11,860 bases of DNA, taken from contig PAFF01000054.1 of assembly GCA_002704045.1 (NCBI GenBank), positions 1 to 11,860 of the forward strand, written 5' to 3'. Numbering within the stretch: position 1 is the first letter of the stretch; the number at the start of each line of letters is the position of its first letter. The stretch comes from Fidelibacterota bacterium (GTDB lineage Bacteria > Fidelibacterota > Marinisomatia > SCGC-AAA003-L08 > GCA-002704045). Under the pieces are notes generated by a model, which was not told the origin of the DNA, did not search any database, and saw only the letters and a list, made by a program, of their open reading frames with translations. Both the position numbers and the translations under genes were made by a program. Positions 1 through 6,125 of this stretch are shown piece after piece.

Positions 1-325
1 CATCTATGTTACCACTATTATTATCACCAAAACATTCATCAATATCATCACAAATACCATCTTGATCTTCATCTGAATCATTCTCAAAACCTTCACATGG
101 GTCATCAGAATCACAGAATCCATCACCATCTATGTTACCACTATTATTATCACCAAAACATTCATCAAAATCATCACATATACCATCAAAATCTTCATCT
201 GAATCATTCTCAAAACCTTCACATGGGTCATTAGCATCACAGAATTCATCACCATCTATGTTACCACTATTATTATCACCAAAACATTCATCAATATCAT
301 CACAAATACCATCTTGATCTTCATC
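1..325 (-). repeat. 126-base tandem repeat array inside the surface protein gene
   Basis: A 126-base unit encoding 42 residues recurs with exact spacing: the string catctatgtt starts at 1, 127 and 253. Two full units and about half of a third are visible, and the array continues past the left edge. Units differ at only a few positions (for example GDG versus GDE, DEDQ versus DEDF). Each unit carries the motifs DGICDD, DECFGDNNSG and DPCEGF with regularly spaced Asp residues, which fits calcium-stabilised TSP3-like rods. Confidence 0.93.
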
Positions 326-1570
326 TACTCCACTACCACCACAAATACCACAATCATCAAGTATATTACCATCACAGTCACATGCACCATCTGCAATACC
401 ATCACCATTACATACACCACATTCATCCACTACAGCATCACCACCACACATTCCATCACAGTCCTCTACATTACCAAAACAATCACATGCACCATCTGCA
501 ATACCATCACCATTACATACACCGCATTCATCATATTGACCTACACATTCATCAACATCATCACATATACCATCAGCATCTATATCATCGCAAGGTACTT
601 CGCAAGATCCGTTTGCAATAGTTGCATCTAAACCAATACCTGATGTATCTGAAATTGCTCCAGTACCGAAATCTAAACATGCATCACCAGGAAATGATCC
701 CGCTAATGTTGTTAACACTCCTGAACTTCCTGCAGGAATAAATCCACCAGAGAATGAAAAACCGAGAACAGTTTCACCACCAGCTGAAATGAAAAATCCA
801 GCATCTTGAGCTAAACCTCCACTACCAGCACTAACTGTTGCACCTACAATATCAAATTGGAAACCACCTACATCATAAGGAGTTTCCATTAAAATTTCCA
901 TAGAAGAAGAAGAAAAATTACCGATTGAAAGAGTTAAATTATCTACAGAGCAACTACTACCATCACCACCACATATGCCACAAGAATCAACTACAGCATC
1001 ACCACCACAGTTTCCAGCACAGTCCTCTACATTACCAGCACAGTCACATGCACCATCTGCAATACCATCACCATTACAAACACCACATTCATCATATTGA
1101 CCTACACAATCATCAACGTCATCACATACACCATCACCATCAATATCTGTACATTCATCAACATAATCACAATCAAACTCGCCAAATGTTGCTTCAAGAG
1201 CAATACCATTAGCATCAGCAATAGCACCTGTACCAAATGATAAACATAAATCAGAAGGAAATGATCCAGATAAATTAGTTAATACACCATTACTTCCTGC
1301 AGGTATAGTGCTTCCAGAAAATGAAAACCCAAGAACAGTTTCACCGCCAGCAGATATAATAAATCCAGCACTTGCTGCTAAACCTCCACTACCTCCTGAA
1401 ATAGCAGCACCTGGTGCGCTAAATTGAAAACCACCAACATCTGCAGTTGTATTCATTGTAACTTCTGCGCTTGAACCGTCGTAAGAACCAAGACCTAAAG
1501 TTACATCTTGAGCAAAAATACTTGAAATTAATAACGTTAAACTAACAATGATAGATTTTGTAAATCTCAT
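1..1570 (-). CDS. Secreted Cys/Asp-rich surface protein with two cohesin-like domains and TSP3-like repeats (partial, C-terminus off window)
   Basis: The frame is open for 523 codons from ATG 1570 to the left edge with no stop, so the C-terminus is missing. Residues 1-18 form a signal peptide (Lys5, hydrophobic 7-17, cleavage probably after IFA before QDV), so the protein is exported. Residues 22-133 and 211-321 are two related domains sharing VGGFQF, SGGLA, GGETVLGFSFSG and IPAGS; the pattern resembles the beta-sandwich cohesin fold (moderate confidence). Between and after them are Cys-rich blocks (DECGVCNGDG, CGGDAVVD) and, from about residue 416, 42-residue Asp-rich repeats of the DxDGIxDDxDEC type, as in calcium-binding thrombospondin type 3 repeats. 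Such proteins in FCB bacteria often end in a type IX secretion sorting domain, but that part is not visible. Its own promoter and a strong Shine-Dalgarno site precede it. The ligand is unknown; adhesion or polymer binding is a guess. Confidence 0.9.
   Translation of the reverse strand, partial: MRFTKSIIVSLTLLISSIFAQDVTLGLGSYDGSSAEVTMNTTADVGGFQFSAPGAAISGGSGGLAASAGFIISAGGETVLGFSFSGSTIPAGSNGVLTNLSGSFPSDLCLSFGTGAIADANGIALEATFGEFDCDYVDECTDIDGDGVCDDVDDCVGQYDECGVCNGDGIADGACDCAGNVEDCAGNCGGDAVVDSCGICGGDGSSCSVDNLTLSIGNFSSSSMEILMETPYDVGGFQFDIVGATVSAGSGGLAQDAGFFISAGGETVLGFSFSGGFIPAGSSGVLTTLAGSFPGDACLDFGTGAISDTSGIGLDATIANGSCEVPCDDIDADGICDDVDECVGQYDECGVCNGDGIADGACDCFGNVEDCDGMCGGDAVVDECGVCNGDGIADGACDCDGNILDDCGICGGSGVDEDQDGICDDIDECFGDNNSGNIDGDEFCDANDPCEGFENDSDEDFDGICDDFDECFGDNNSGNIDGDGFCDSDDPCEGFENDSDEDQDGICDDIDECFGDNNSGNID
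425..547 (-). repeat. Cys-rich linker module, copy B
   Basis: This segment encodes residues 342-382 of the surface protein (CVGQYDECGVCNGDG onward). It matches copy A at 986-1108 with nine mismatches over 123 bases by my count. A shorter third copy of the CGVCNGDGIADGACDC part follows directly at residues 384-399. Confidence 0.85.
986..1108 (-). repeat. Cys-rich linker module, copy A
   Basis: This segment encodes residues 155-195 of the surface protein, just after the first cohesin-like domain. It is about 93% identical to copy B at 425-547. Together with the duplicated domains this shows that a whole domain-plus-linker block of about 187 residues was duplicated in tandem. Confidence 0.85.
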
Positions 1571-1576
1571 CTCTCT

Positions 1577-1583
1577 TCTCCTT
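1577..1583 (-). promoter_or_regulatory. Strong Shine-Dalgarno site of the surface protein gene
   Basis: On the minus strand AAGGAGA lies six bases before ATG 1570. It fixes this start and is the strongest ribosome binding site in the window, since most other genes here have weak or no recognisable sites. Confidence 0.85.
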
Positions 1584-1624
1584 AAATTGAAATTTTTGTA
1601 TCAATAATAATTTAAAAATTAATA

Positions 1625-1645
1625 CCTATGAAATAATATCATAGG
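1625..1645. promoter_or_regulatory. Perfect 7-bp inverted repeat, possible operator
   Basis: The arms CCTATGA (1625-1631) and TCATAGG (1639-1645) flank a 7-base AT spacer. The palindrome is centred on the candidate -10 box of the surface protein gene, where a bound regulator would block transcription. It lacks an immediate T-run on either strand, so a terminator is less likely. The symmetry is seen; the operator role is inferred. Confidence 0.35.
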
Positions 1646-1662
1646 AATATATAAAAAATCAA
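1633..1662 (-). promoter_or_regulatory. Candidate sigma-70-type promoter for the surface protein gene
   Basis: On the minus strand TTGATT (1657-1662) and TATTAT (1633-1638) are separated by 18 bases, about 60 bases before ATG 1570. In such AT-rich DNA chance matches are common, so this rests mainly on its position between a terminator and a new gene. Confidence 0.35.
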
Positions 1663-1755
1663 TAACATATTTTATGCGTTCGGTCACAAAATTAACCAAA
1701 TAAACAAACTTTATATATTAATATAATGCTATTTTATTACGAGACTAGTATTAGT

Positions 1756-1795
1756 GAAAAATTAGAAATTGGTTTGCACACGTAAACAATTTCTA
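1756..1795 (-). terminator. Rho-independent terminator after obgE
   Basis: On the minus strand an 8-bp stem (1788-1795 with 1763-1770) continues, after a one-base bulge at 1771, as a further 4 bp (1784-1787 with 1772-1775) around an 8-base loop. It is followed by AATTTTT. The hairpin begins about ten bases past the obgE stop codon, so it probably ends the whole leftward housekeeping transcript. Confidence 0.7.
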
Positions 1796-1805
1796 TTTAT
1801 TATGT

Positions 1806-2795
1806 TCAATAATTGTCATAAGACTCTACTAAATATGCAATACTTTTAGTAGCATTTTCAAGATTTTTTCCTGTTATTGAAGAAATTTTTATTATTTCTA
1901 TGTTCTTTGGAAGTTTTTTTTGGTTTAAATCTTCATCAAGTATTGTATCAATTTTAGATAGAAGTATTAATTTTGGCAATTTATCTAGTTCTGGCTTATG
2001 ATTTAATAGCTCCGTTTTTAGTGTAGAGTAATCATCATCTATAGACTCCGAATTAGCATCGATGATAAAGATTAAAACTTTTGTTCTTTCAATATGTCTT
2101 AAAAACTGATTACCTAAACCTTTTCCCTTTGATGCGCCCTTAACAAGACCAGGTATATCAGCCATTACAAAAGATTTATAATCATGATATTTAACAATTC
2201 CAAGATTTGGAGTTAAAGTTGTAAAAGGATAATCTGAAATTTTAGGTTTTGAATTGGAAACTTTTGATATAAATGTAGATTTTCCTGCATTAGGAAACCC
2301 AACTAAACCCACATCAGCTAATACCTTTAATTCTAATGATAGTGAAAATTCCTGACCTAAAGCTCCATTGTTGGCAATTTTCGGAGCTACATTGTTTTTT
2401 GTTTTAAATCTAGCATTTCCAAAACCTCCATTACCACCTTGAGCAATAATAAATGATTCAGACTCTTTTTTAAAATCATAAATAATCTGCTCTGTATTTG
2501 AATCTCTAACAATAGTACCTACGGGTACTTTTATAATAAAGTTCTCACCATTTTTTCCATGACAATTTTTTCCTTTGCCATGTTCCCCTCTTTTTGCTTT
2601 ATAATGATGATTTTTAGGTAGATCTTGAAGTGTTGAGAGTTGTTTATCAGAAAGAAAAATTACATCTCCACCTTTTCCTCCATCTCCCCCACAAGGTCCG
2701 CCATTAGGTCTGAATTTTTCCCTTAAAAAAGCGATACATCCATGTCCACCATCACCAGCTTTAACATGAATTATTGTTTCATCAATAAAACGCAT
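1806..2795 (-). CDS. obgE: Obg-family GTPase ObgE/CgtA
   Basis: This GTPase binds the large ribosomal subunit during its assembly and is linked in many bacteria to the stringent response and chromosome partitioning. Residues 1-158 form the glycine-rich Obg domain (GDGGHG, GGPCGGDGGKGGDV, GGNGGFGN). The G domain follows: P-loop GFPNAGKST at 166-174, switch I TTLTP at 192-196, DIPG at 213-216 with the Obg-type switch II ending KGKGLG, SKID at 280-283 in place of the usual NKxD (a common Obg variant) and SSITGK at 305-310. At 329 residues it is close to the usual minimal length and lacks the optional C-terminal OCT extension. The ATG lies two bases after the icd stop codon with no Shine-Dalgarno site, so translation is probably coupled to icd. 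It is the last gene before the terminator. Confidence 0.97.
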   Translation of the reverse strand: MRFIDETIIHVKAGDGGHGCIAFLREKFRPNGGPCGGDGGKGGDVIFLSDKQLSTLQDLPKNHHYKAKRGEHGKGKNCHGKNGENFIIKVPVGTIVRDSNTEQIIYDFKKESESFIIAQGGNGGFGNARFKTKNNVAPKIANNGALGQEFSLSLELKVLADVGLVGFPNAGKSTFISKVSNSKPKISDYPFTTLTPNLGIVKYHDYKSFVMADIPGLVKGASKGKGLGNQFLRHIERTKVLIFIIDANSESIDDDYSTLKTELLNHKPELDKLPKLILLSKIDTILDEDLNQKKLPKNIEIIKISSITGKNLENATKSIAYLVESYDNY

Positions 2796-2797
2796 GG

Positions 2798-4096
2798 TTA
2801 CATATTATTAATTAGAGCTTCACCAAATTCTGAACACTTTAATTCAGTTGCGTTATTCATTTGTCTTGCAAAATCATATGTAACTGTTGCATTTGAAAAA
2901 GTTTTATCCATAGCATTCAATATTAAATCAGCTGCTTCATTCCACCCCATATACCTCAACATCATTTCACCTGATAGTATGACTGAACTTGGATTAACTT
3001 TATCCTGTCCTGCATATTTTGGTGCTGTTCCATGAGTAGCTTCAAATATTGCTTTTCCTGTTTGATAGTTTATGTTTGCTCCTGGAGCAATACCTATTCC
3101 ACCAACTTGTGCAGCAAGTGCATCAGAAATATAATCACCATTTAAGTTCATGGTAGCTATAACATCATATTCATTTGGTCTAGTTAAAATTTGTTGTAAA
3201 AATGCATCTGCAATAACATCTTTAATAATTATTTTACCCTTTTCTACTGCCTCGTTTTGTATTTTATTTGCCTCATCTACTCCATGCTTTTCTTTAATAT
3301 CATCATATTGTTTCCATGTAAAAACAGAATCAGAAAAATGATCTTCAGCAATTTTATATCCCCAATCTTTAAATCCACCTTCTGTGAATTTCATTATATT
3401 TCCTTTATGAACTAATGTTACACTTTTTCTATTATTTTCAATGGCATAATTAATTGCTGATTCAACCAATCTATAAGTACCCTCTTGTGAAATTGGTTTA
3501 ATTCCAATTCCACAAGAATTTGGAAATCGTATTTTATCATATTGACTAGGAAATTCAGATTTCATAAAATTCAAAAATTTACCTAAGTCTTCACTTTTTG
3601 ATAAAAATTCAATGCCCGCATATATATCTTCTGTATTCTCTCTAAAAATAACCATATCAATTAGTTCTGGATTTTTAACTGGTGATGGAACGTTATTAAA
3701 CCAAGTCACAGGTCTTAAGCAAACATATAAATCTAATTTTTGTCTTAATGCAACATTTATAGATCTAATGCCACCTCCAACAGGAGTTGTTAAAGGACCT
3801 TTGATAGCAATTAAATACTCATTAATTGCATCTAAAGTTTCCTGAGGAAGCCAAATATTTTCATTATAAACATCATTTGCTTTTTCTCCAGCATATATTT
3901 CCATCCACTCAATTTTTCTTTCTCCATTGTATGCTTTTAATACCGCTTGATCAAACACCTTTACTGATGCAGCCCATATATCAGCACCAATACCATCTCC
4001 TTCAATAAATGGTACAATCGGATTTGAAGGTACAGTTAATTTACCGTTTGAAATTGAAATCTTTTGTCCATTTTGTGGTGTCTTTATATTTTGCAT
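2798..4096 (-). CDS. icd: NADP-dependent isocitrate dehydrogenase
   Basis: The enzyme oxidatively decarboxylates isocitrate to 2-oxoglutarate in the TCA cycle, making NADPH. The 432 residues align well with the 416-residue E. coli Icd type. The substrate loop GGGIRSINVALRQ (107-119) keeps the serine (S112) equivalent to the AceK phosphorylation site. Catalytic Tyr159 lies in RENTEDIYAG and Lys231 in VHKGNIMKFTEG; metal-binding Asp321 and Asp325 lie in NGDYISDALAA. NADP preference is indicated by Lys360-Tyr361 (HGTAPKYAGQDKVNP), Tyr407 and Arg411 (VTYDFAR), matching K344, Y345, Y391 and R395 of E. coli. AAAGGA stands seven bases before the ATG, and the 119-base gap upstream suggests its own promoter in addition to read-through from pta. 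Whether an AceK kinase exists in this organism cannot be seen here. Confidence 0.97.
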   Translation of the reverse strand: MQNIKTPQNGQKISISNGKLTVPSNPIVPFIEGDGIGADIWAASVKVFDQAVLKAYNGERKIEWMEIYAGEKANDVYNENIWLPQETLDAINEYLIAIKGPLTTPVGGGIRSINVALRQKLDLYVCLRPVTWFNNVPSPVKNPELIDMVIFRENTEDIYAGIEFLSKSEDLGKFLNFMKSEFPSQYDKIRFPNSCGIGIKPISQEGTYRLVESAINYAIENNRKSVTLVHKGNIMKFTEGGFKDWGYKIAEDHFSDSVFTWKQYDDIKEKHGVDEANKIQNEAVEKGKIIIKDVIADAFLQQILTRPNEYDVIATMNLNGDYISDALAAQVGGIGIAPGANINYQTGKAIFEATHGTAPKYAGQDKVNPSSVILSGEMMLRYMGWNEAADLILNAMDKTFSNATVTYDFARQMNNATELKCSEFGEALINNM

Positions 4097-4127
4097 TTTT
4101 AATCCTTTACATTATTTTTATTACTTT

Positions 4128-4157
4128 AATATGATTTACATCTAACATAAAATGCAA
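4128..4157 (-). promoter_or_regulatory. Candidate promoter for icd-obgE
   Basis: In the 119-base gap between pta and icd, TTGCAT (4152-4157) and CATATT (4128-4133) are 18 bases apart on the minus strand, about 32 bases before the icd start. This is the only sizeable gap inside the gene run. I see no clear terminator after pta, so read-through is also likely. AT-rich context makes this weak. Confidence 0.3.
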
Positions 4158-4215
4158 ATAAACATATATAATCTAATTTTGTATACCGCTAAATATAATG
4201 AAAAAAGTTATGATT

Positions 4216-5124
4216 TTAGATAGGTTTTTGAATAGAAGTAATTGCAACAACGTTCATAATATCATCTATACTGCATCCTCTAGATAAATCATGAACTGGA
4301 CGATTTAATCCTTGCAATAAAGGCCCCCAAGCGTCAAAACCTGCAAGCTGTCTAGTTATTTTATATGAAATATTTCCAGCATCTAGATTTGGGAAAATAA
4401 AGACATTTGCTGAACCTTTTAATTTTGTATTAATATTTTTTCTTTTAGCAATATCATTTGAAACTGCAGCATCAAATTGTATTTCACCCTCATGCATAAT
4501 TTCAGGGAATTTTTTTCCAAATATTTCAACAGCTTGTCTAACCCTATCAACTCTATAATGATTGGCACTTTTATTAGTTGAAAAAGATAAAAATGCAACA
4601 CGAGGTTTTTCATTTGTTATTAGCTGATGCAAGTCTGATGAAGCTTTGGCTATAAGTGCTAGCTGTTCAGATGTAGGTTCAGGAATAACAGCACAATCAG
4701 AATAAGTATAAATATTGTTTTGATTTATCATTAAAAACGAGCTGGAAATCCATTTGTATTTGGGGTTAATTCCCACAATCCTCAAAGCTGATCTAAGGAC
4801 ATCTGCTGTTGAAGTACTTGCCCCTGCTACCAAACCATCAACTTCATTGCATGCTAAAATTGTCATTGCTTTATTTAGAGGGTTTTGTAAGTATTTAATT
4901 ATTTCATTCTCAGGCCAATTATTAGAAAATTTCTGCTTTAAAATATATTCAATATATTTACTGTTATCGGAAAAATCATTTATATCAATGATATTAAAAC
5001 CTAATTTTTTAAGTTCTAAGGTTGCTCTTTTAACTCTGTCATCAGTTATTTCAGGAAGAATAATTGAGGATTTATTTTCTAAAGCTCTTTCAAATAAATT
5101 TTTTAAAAAATTATTATTTTTCAT
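4216..5124 (-). CDS. pta: Phosphate acetyltransferase (short form)
   Basis: It interconverts acetyl-CoA plus phosphate and acetyl phosphate plus CoA, linking central carbon flow to acetate. The 302 residues form a single PTA_PTB domain, without the long N-terminal regulatory region of E. coli Pta. Family signatures are LVAGASTSTADVLRSALRIVG (98-118), RVAFLSFSTN (175-184), the region 236-255 around ANVFIFPNLDAGN, and GPLLQGLNRPVHDLSRGCS (267-285), whose Arg282 corresponds to the active-site Arg of the Methanosarcina enzyme. The related phosphate butyryltransferases lack this last motif set, so Pta is preferred. The start overlaps the coaD end by 11 bases without a good Shine-Dalgarno site, indicating coupling. 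Its usual partner acetate kinase (ackA) is not in the window. Confidence 0.93.
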   Translation of the reverse strand: MKNNNFLKNLFERALENKSSIILPEITDDRVKRATLELKKLGFNIIDINDFSDNSKYIEYILKQKFSNNWPENEIIKYLQNPLNKAMTILACNEVDGLVAGASTSTADVLRSALRIVGINPKYKWISSSFLMINQNNIYTYSDCAVIPEPTSEQLALIAKASSDLHQLITNEKPRVAFLSFSTNKSANHYRVDRVRQAVEIFGKKFPEIMHEGEIQFDAAVSNDIAKRKNINTKLKGSANVFIFPNLDAGNISYKITRQLAGFDAWGPLLQGLNRPVHDLSRGCSIDDIMNVVAITSIQKPI

Positions 5125-5608
5125 ATTTTAAATTAAGAGCTTTTAAAACTGGATCTGAAACATAATCAGATATATCACCTTCTAAAGAGAAAACTTCTTT
5201 TACAATAGAGGAGCTTATATGGGTATATTTTTCATGAGGCATCATAAAAATTGTAGTTATTTCAGAATTTAATTTCCTGTTCATTAATGACATTTGAAAT
5301 TCTGATTCAAAATCTGAAAAAGCTCGAAGACCTCTAATGATAACATTAATATTATTTTTTAAAGCAAAATCTACTAATAACCCATCAAACACAATTGGTT
5401 CTACGTTATCTATGTGTTTTGTCGAATTACTAGCTAATTGTAATCTTTCTTCATCTGAAAATAAATAATCTTTAGAATTAGAAGATTTAGATATGCCTAT
5501 AATGACCTTATCAAAAAGTTTAGATGATCTTGAAATTATATCAAGATGACCATTTGTGATTGGATCAAATGACCCTGGATATATCGCAATATTTAACTTA
5601 TTTTCCAT
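5114..5608 (-). CDS. coaD: Phosphopantetheine adenylyltransferase
   Basis: It transfers AMP from ATP to 4'-phosphopantetheine, the penultimate step of coenzyme A synthesis. The 164 residues match the usual bacterial CoaD length. The nucleotidyltransferase signature YPGSFDPITNGHLDII spans 10-25 with the T/HxGH-type TNGH at 18-21; FDGLLVDFA (74-82), IRGLRAFSDFESEFQMSLMN (91-110) and the ATP-binding HISSSIVKEV (130-139) follow. AGGT lies about seven bases before the ATG. It overlaps rsmD by 16 bases upstream and pta by 11 bases downstream. The rsmD-coaD pair is widespread in bacteria; placing pta next adds a CoA-using enzyme to the same transcript. Confidence 0.97.
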   Translation of the reverse strand: MENKLNIAIYPGSFDPITNGHLDIISRSSKLFDKVIIGISKSSNSKDYLFSDEERLQLASNSTKHIDNVEPIVFDGLLVDFALKNNINVIIRGLRAFSDFESEFQMSLMNRKLNSEITTIFMMPHEKYTHISSSIVKEVFSLEGDISDYVSDPVLKALNLKYEK

Positions 5609-6117
5609 ATAGCTACCTGTGTACTACCATATTTTTTAATTCTTATATCTTCATCAAAAACTACATCTTTAGTTTTTTTCATTTCCATACAAAAAACACC
5701 ATTTTCATTTAAGAAATTAGAAATAGATTTTCTAATTTCAAAAAAATTTAAATCGGTATAAGGTGGATCAGCAAATATAATATCATATTTATTCGTATTC
5801 ATATTTAAAAATTTTGAAACATCCATACGATGAAGCTTAACATCATCTTTACTACACACAATATTAATATTATTAACTAAGATTCTAAAAACTTTCGAAT
5901 CACTTTCTATAGCTGTTAAATGACATGCACCTCTACTTAAAGCTTCTATTCCTAAACTACCAACTCCGGAGTATAAATCTAAAATTTTTTTTCCATCAAG
6001 AGAACCTAATATATCGAAAATTGATTTTCTAACTTTAGCTTGTGTAGGGCGTACTTTAGTACTATTAAAATAGGAAAGTTTTCTTCCTTTGTACTTTCCT
6101 GCTATAATACTAATCAT
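5593..6117 (-). CDS. rsmD: 16S rRNA (guanine966-N2)-methyltransferase
   Basis: RsmD methylates G966 (E. coli numbering) of 16S rRNA in the small subunit. The 174 residues show the family pattern: GKYKGRKL near the N-terminus, RPT (23-25) followed by VRKSIFDIL, the SAM-binding motif I LDLYSGVGSLGIEALSRG (46-63), the acidic residue of motif II in AIESD (69-73), and the catalytic DPPY (117-120). DPPY marks amino-group methyltransferases, and the spacing and N-terminal RPT fit RsmD rather than the RlmL or N6-adenine families. The ATG is eight bases beyond the end of the upstream 555-residue gene with no clear ribosome binding site, and the gene ends inside coaD. Confidence 0.95.
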   Translation of the reverse strand: MISIIAGKYKGRKLSYFNSTKVRPTQAKVRKSIFDILGSLDGKKILDLYSGVGSLGIEALSRGACHLTAIESDSKVFRILVNNINIVCSKDDVKLHRMDVSKFLNMNTNKYDIIFADPPYTDLNFFEIRKSISNFLNENGVFCMEMKKTKDVVFDEDIRIKKYGSTQVAIWKIS

Positions 6118-6125
6118 AATTTAGT

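Noticed and set aside
1..378. Regular repeats suggesting a CRISPR array
   Set aside because: The 126-base period is continuous, in frame and codes for one protein; there are no unique spacers between short repeats.
132..1212. Plus-strand open frames rich in His or in Ile/Thr opposite the surface protein gene
   Set aside because: They are antisense readings of the GATGAT-type Asp codons of the minus-strand gene; they lack ribosome sites and stop erratically.
1625..1645. Hairpin as a second terminator
   Set aside because: No T-run follows the stem directly on either strand, and a better terminator lies at 1756-1795.
2742..5131. Plus-strand open frames within icd, pta and obgE (for example 4754-5131)
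   Set aside because: They are shadows of well-identified minus-strand enzymes and show no family motifs or ribosome sites.
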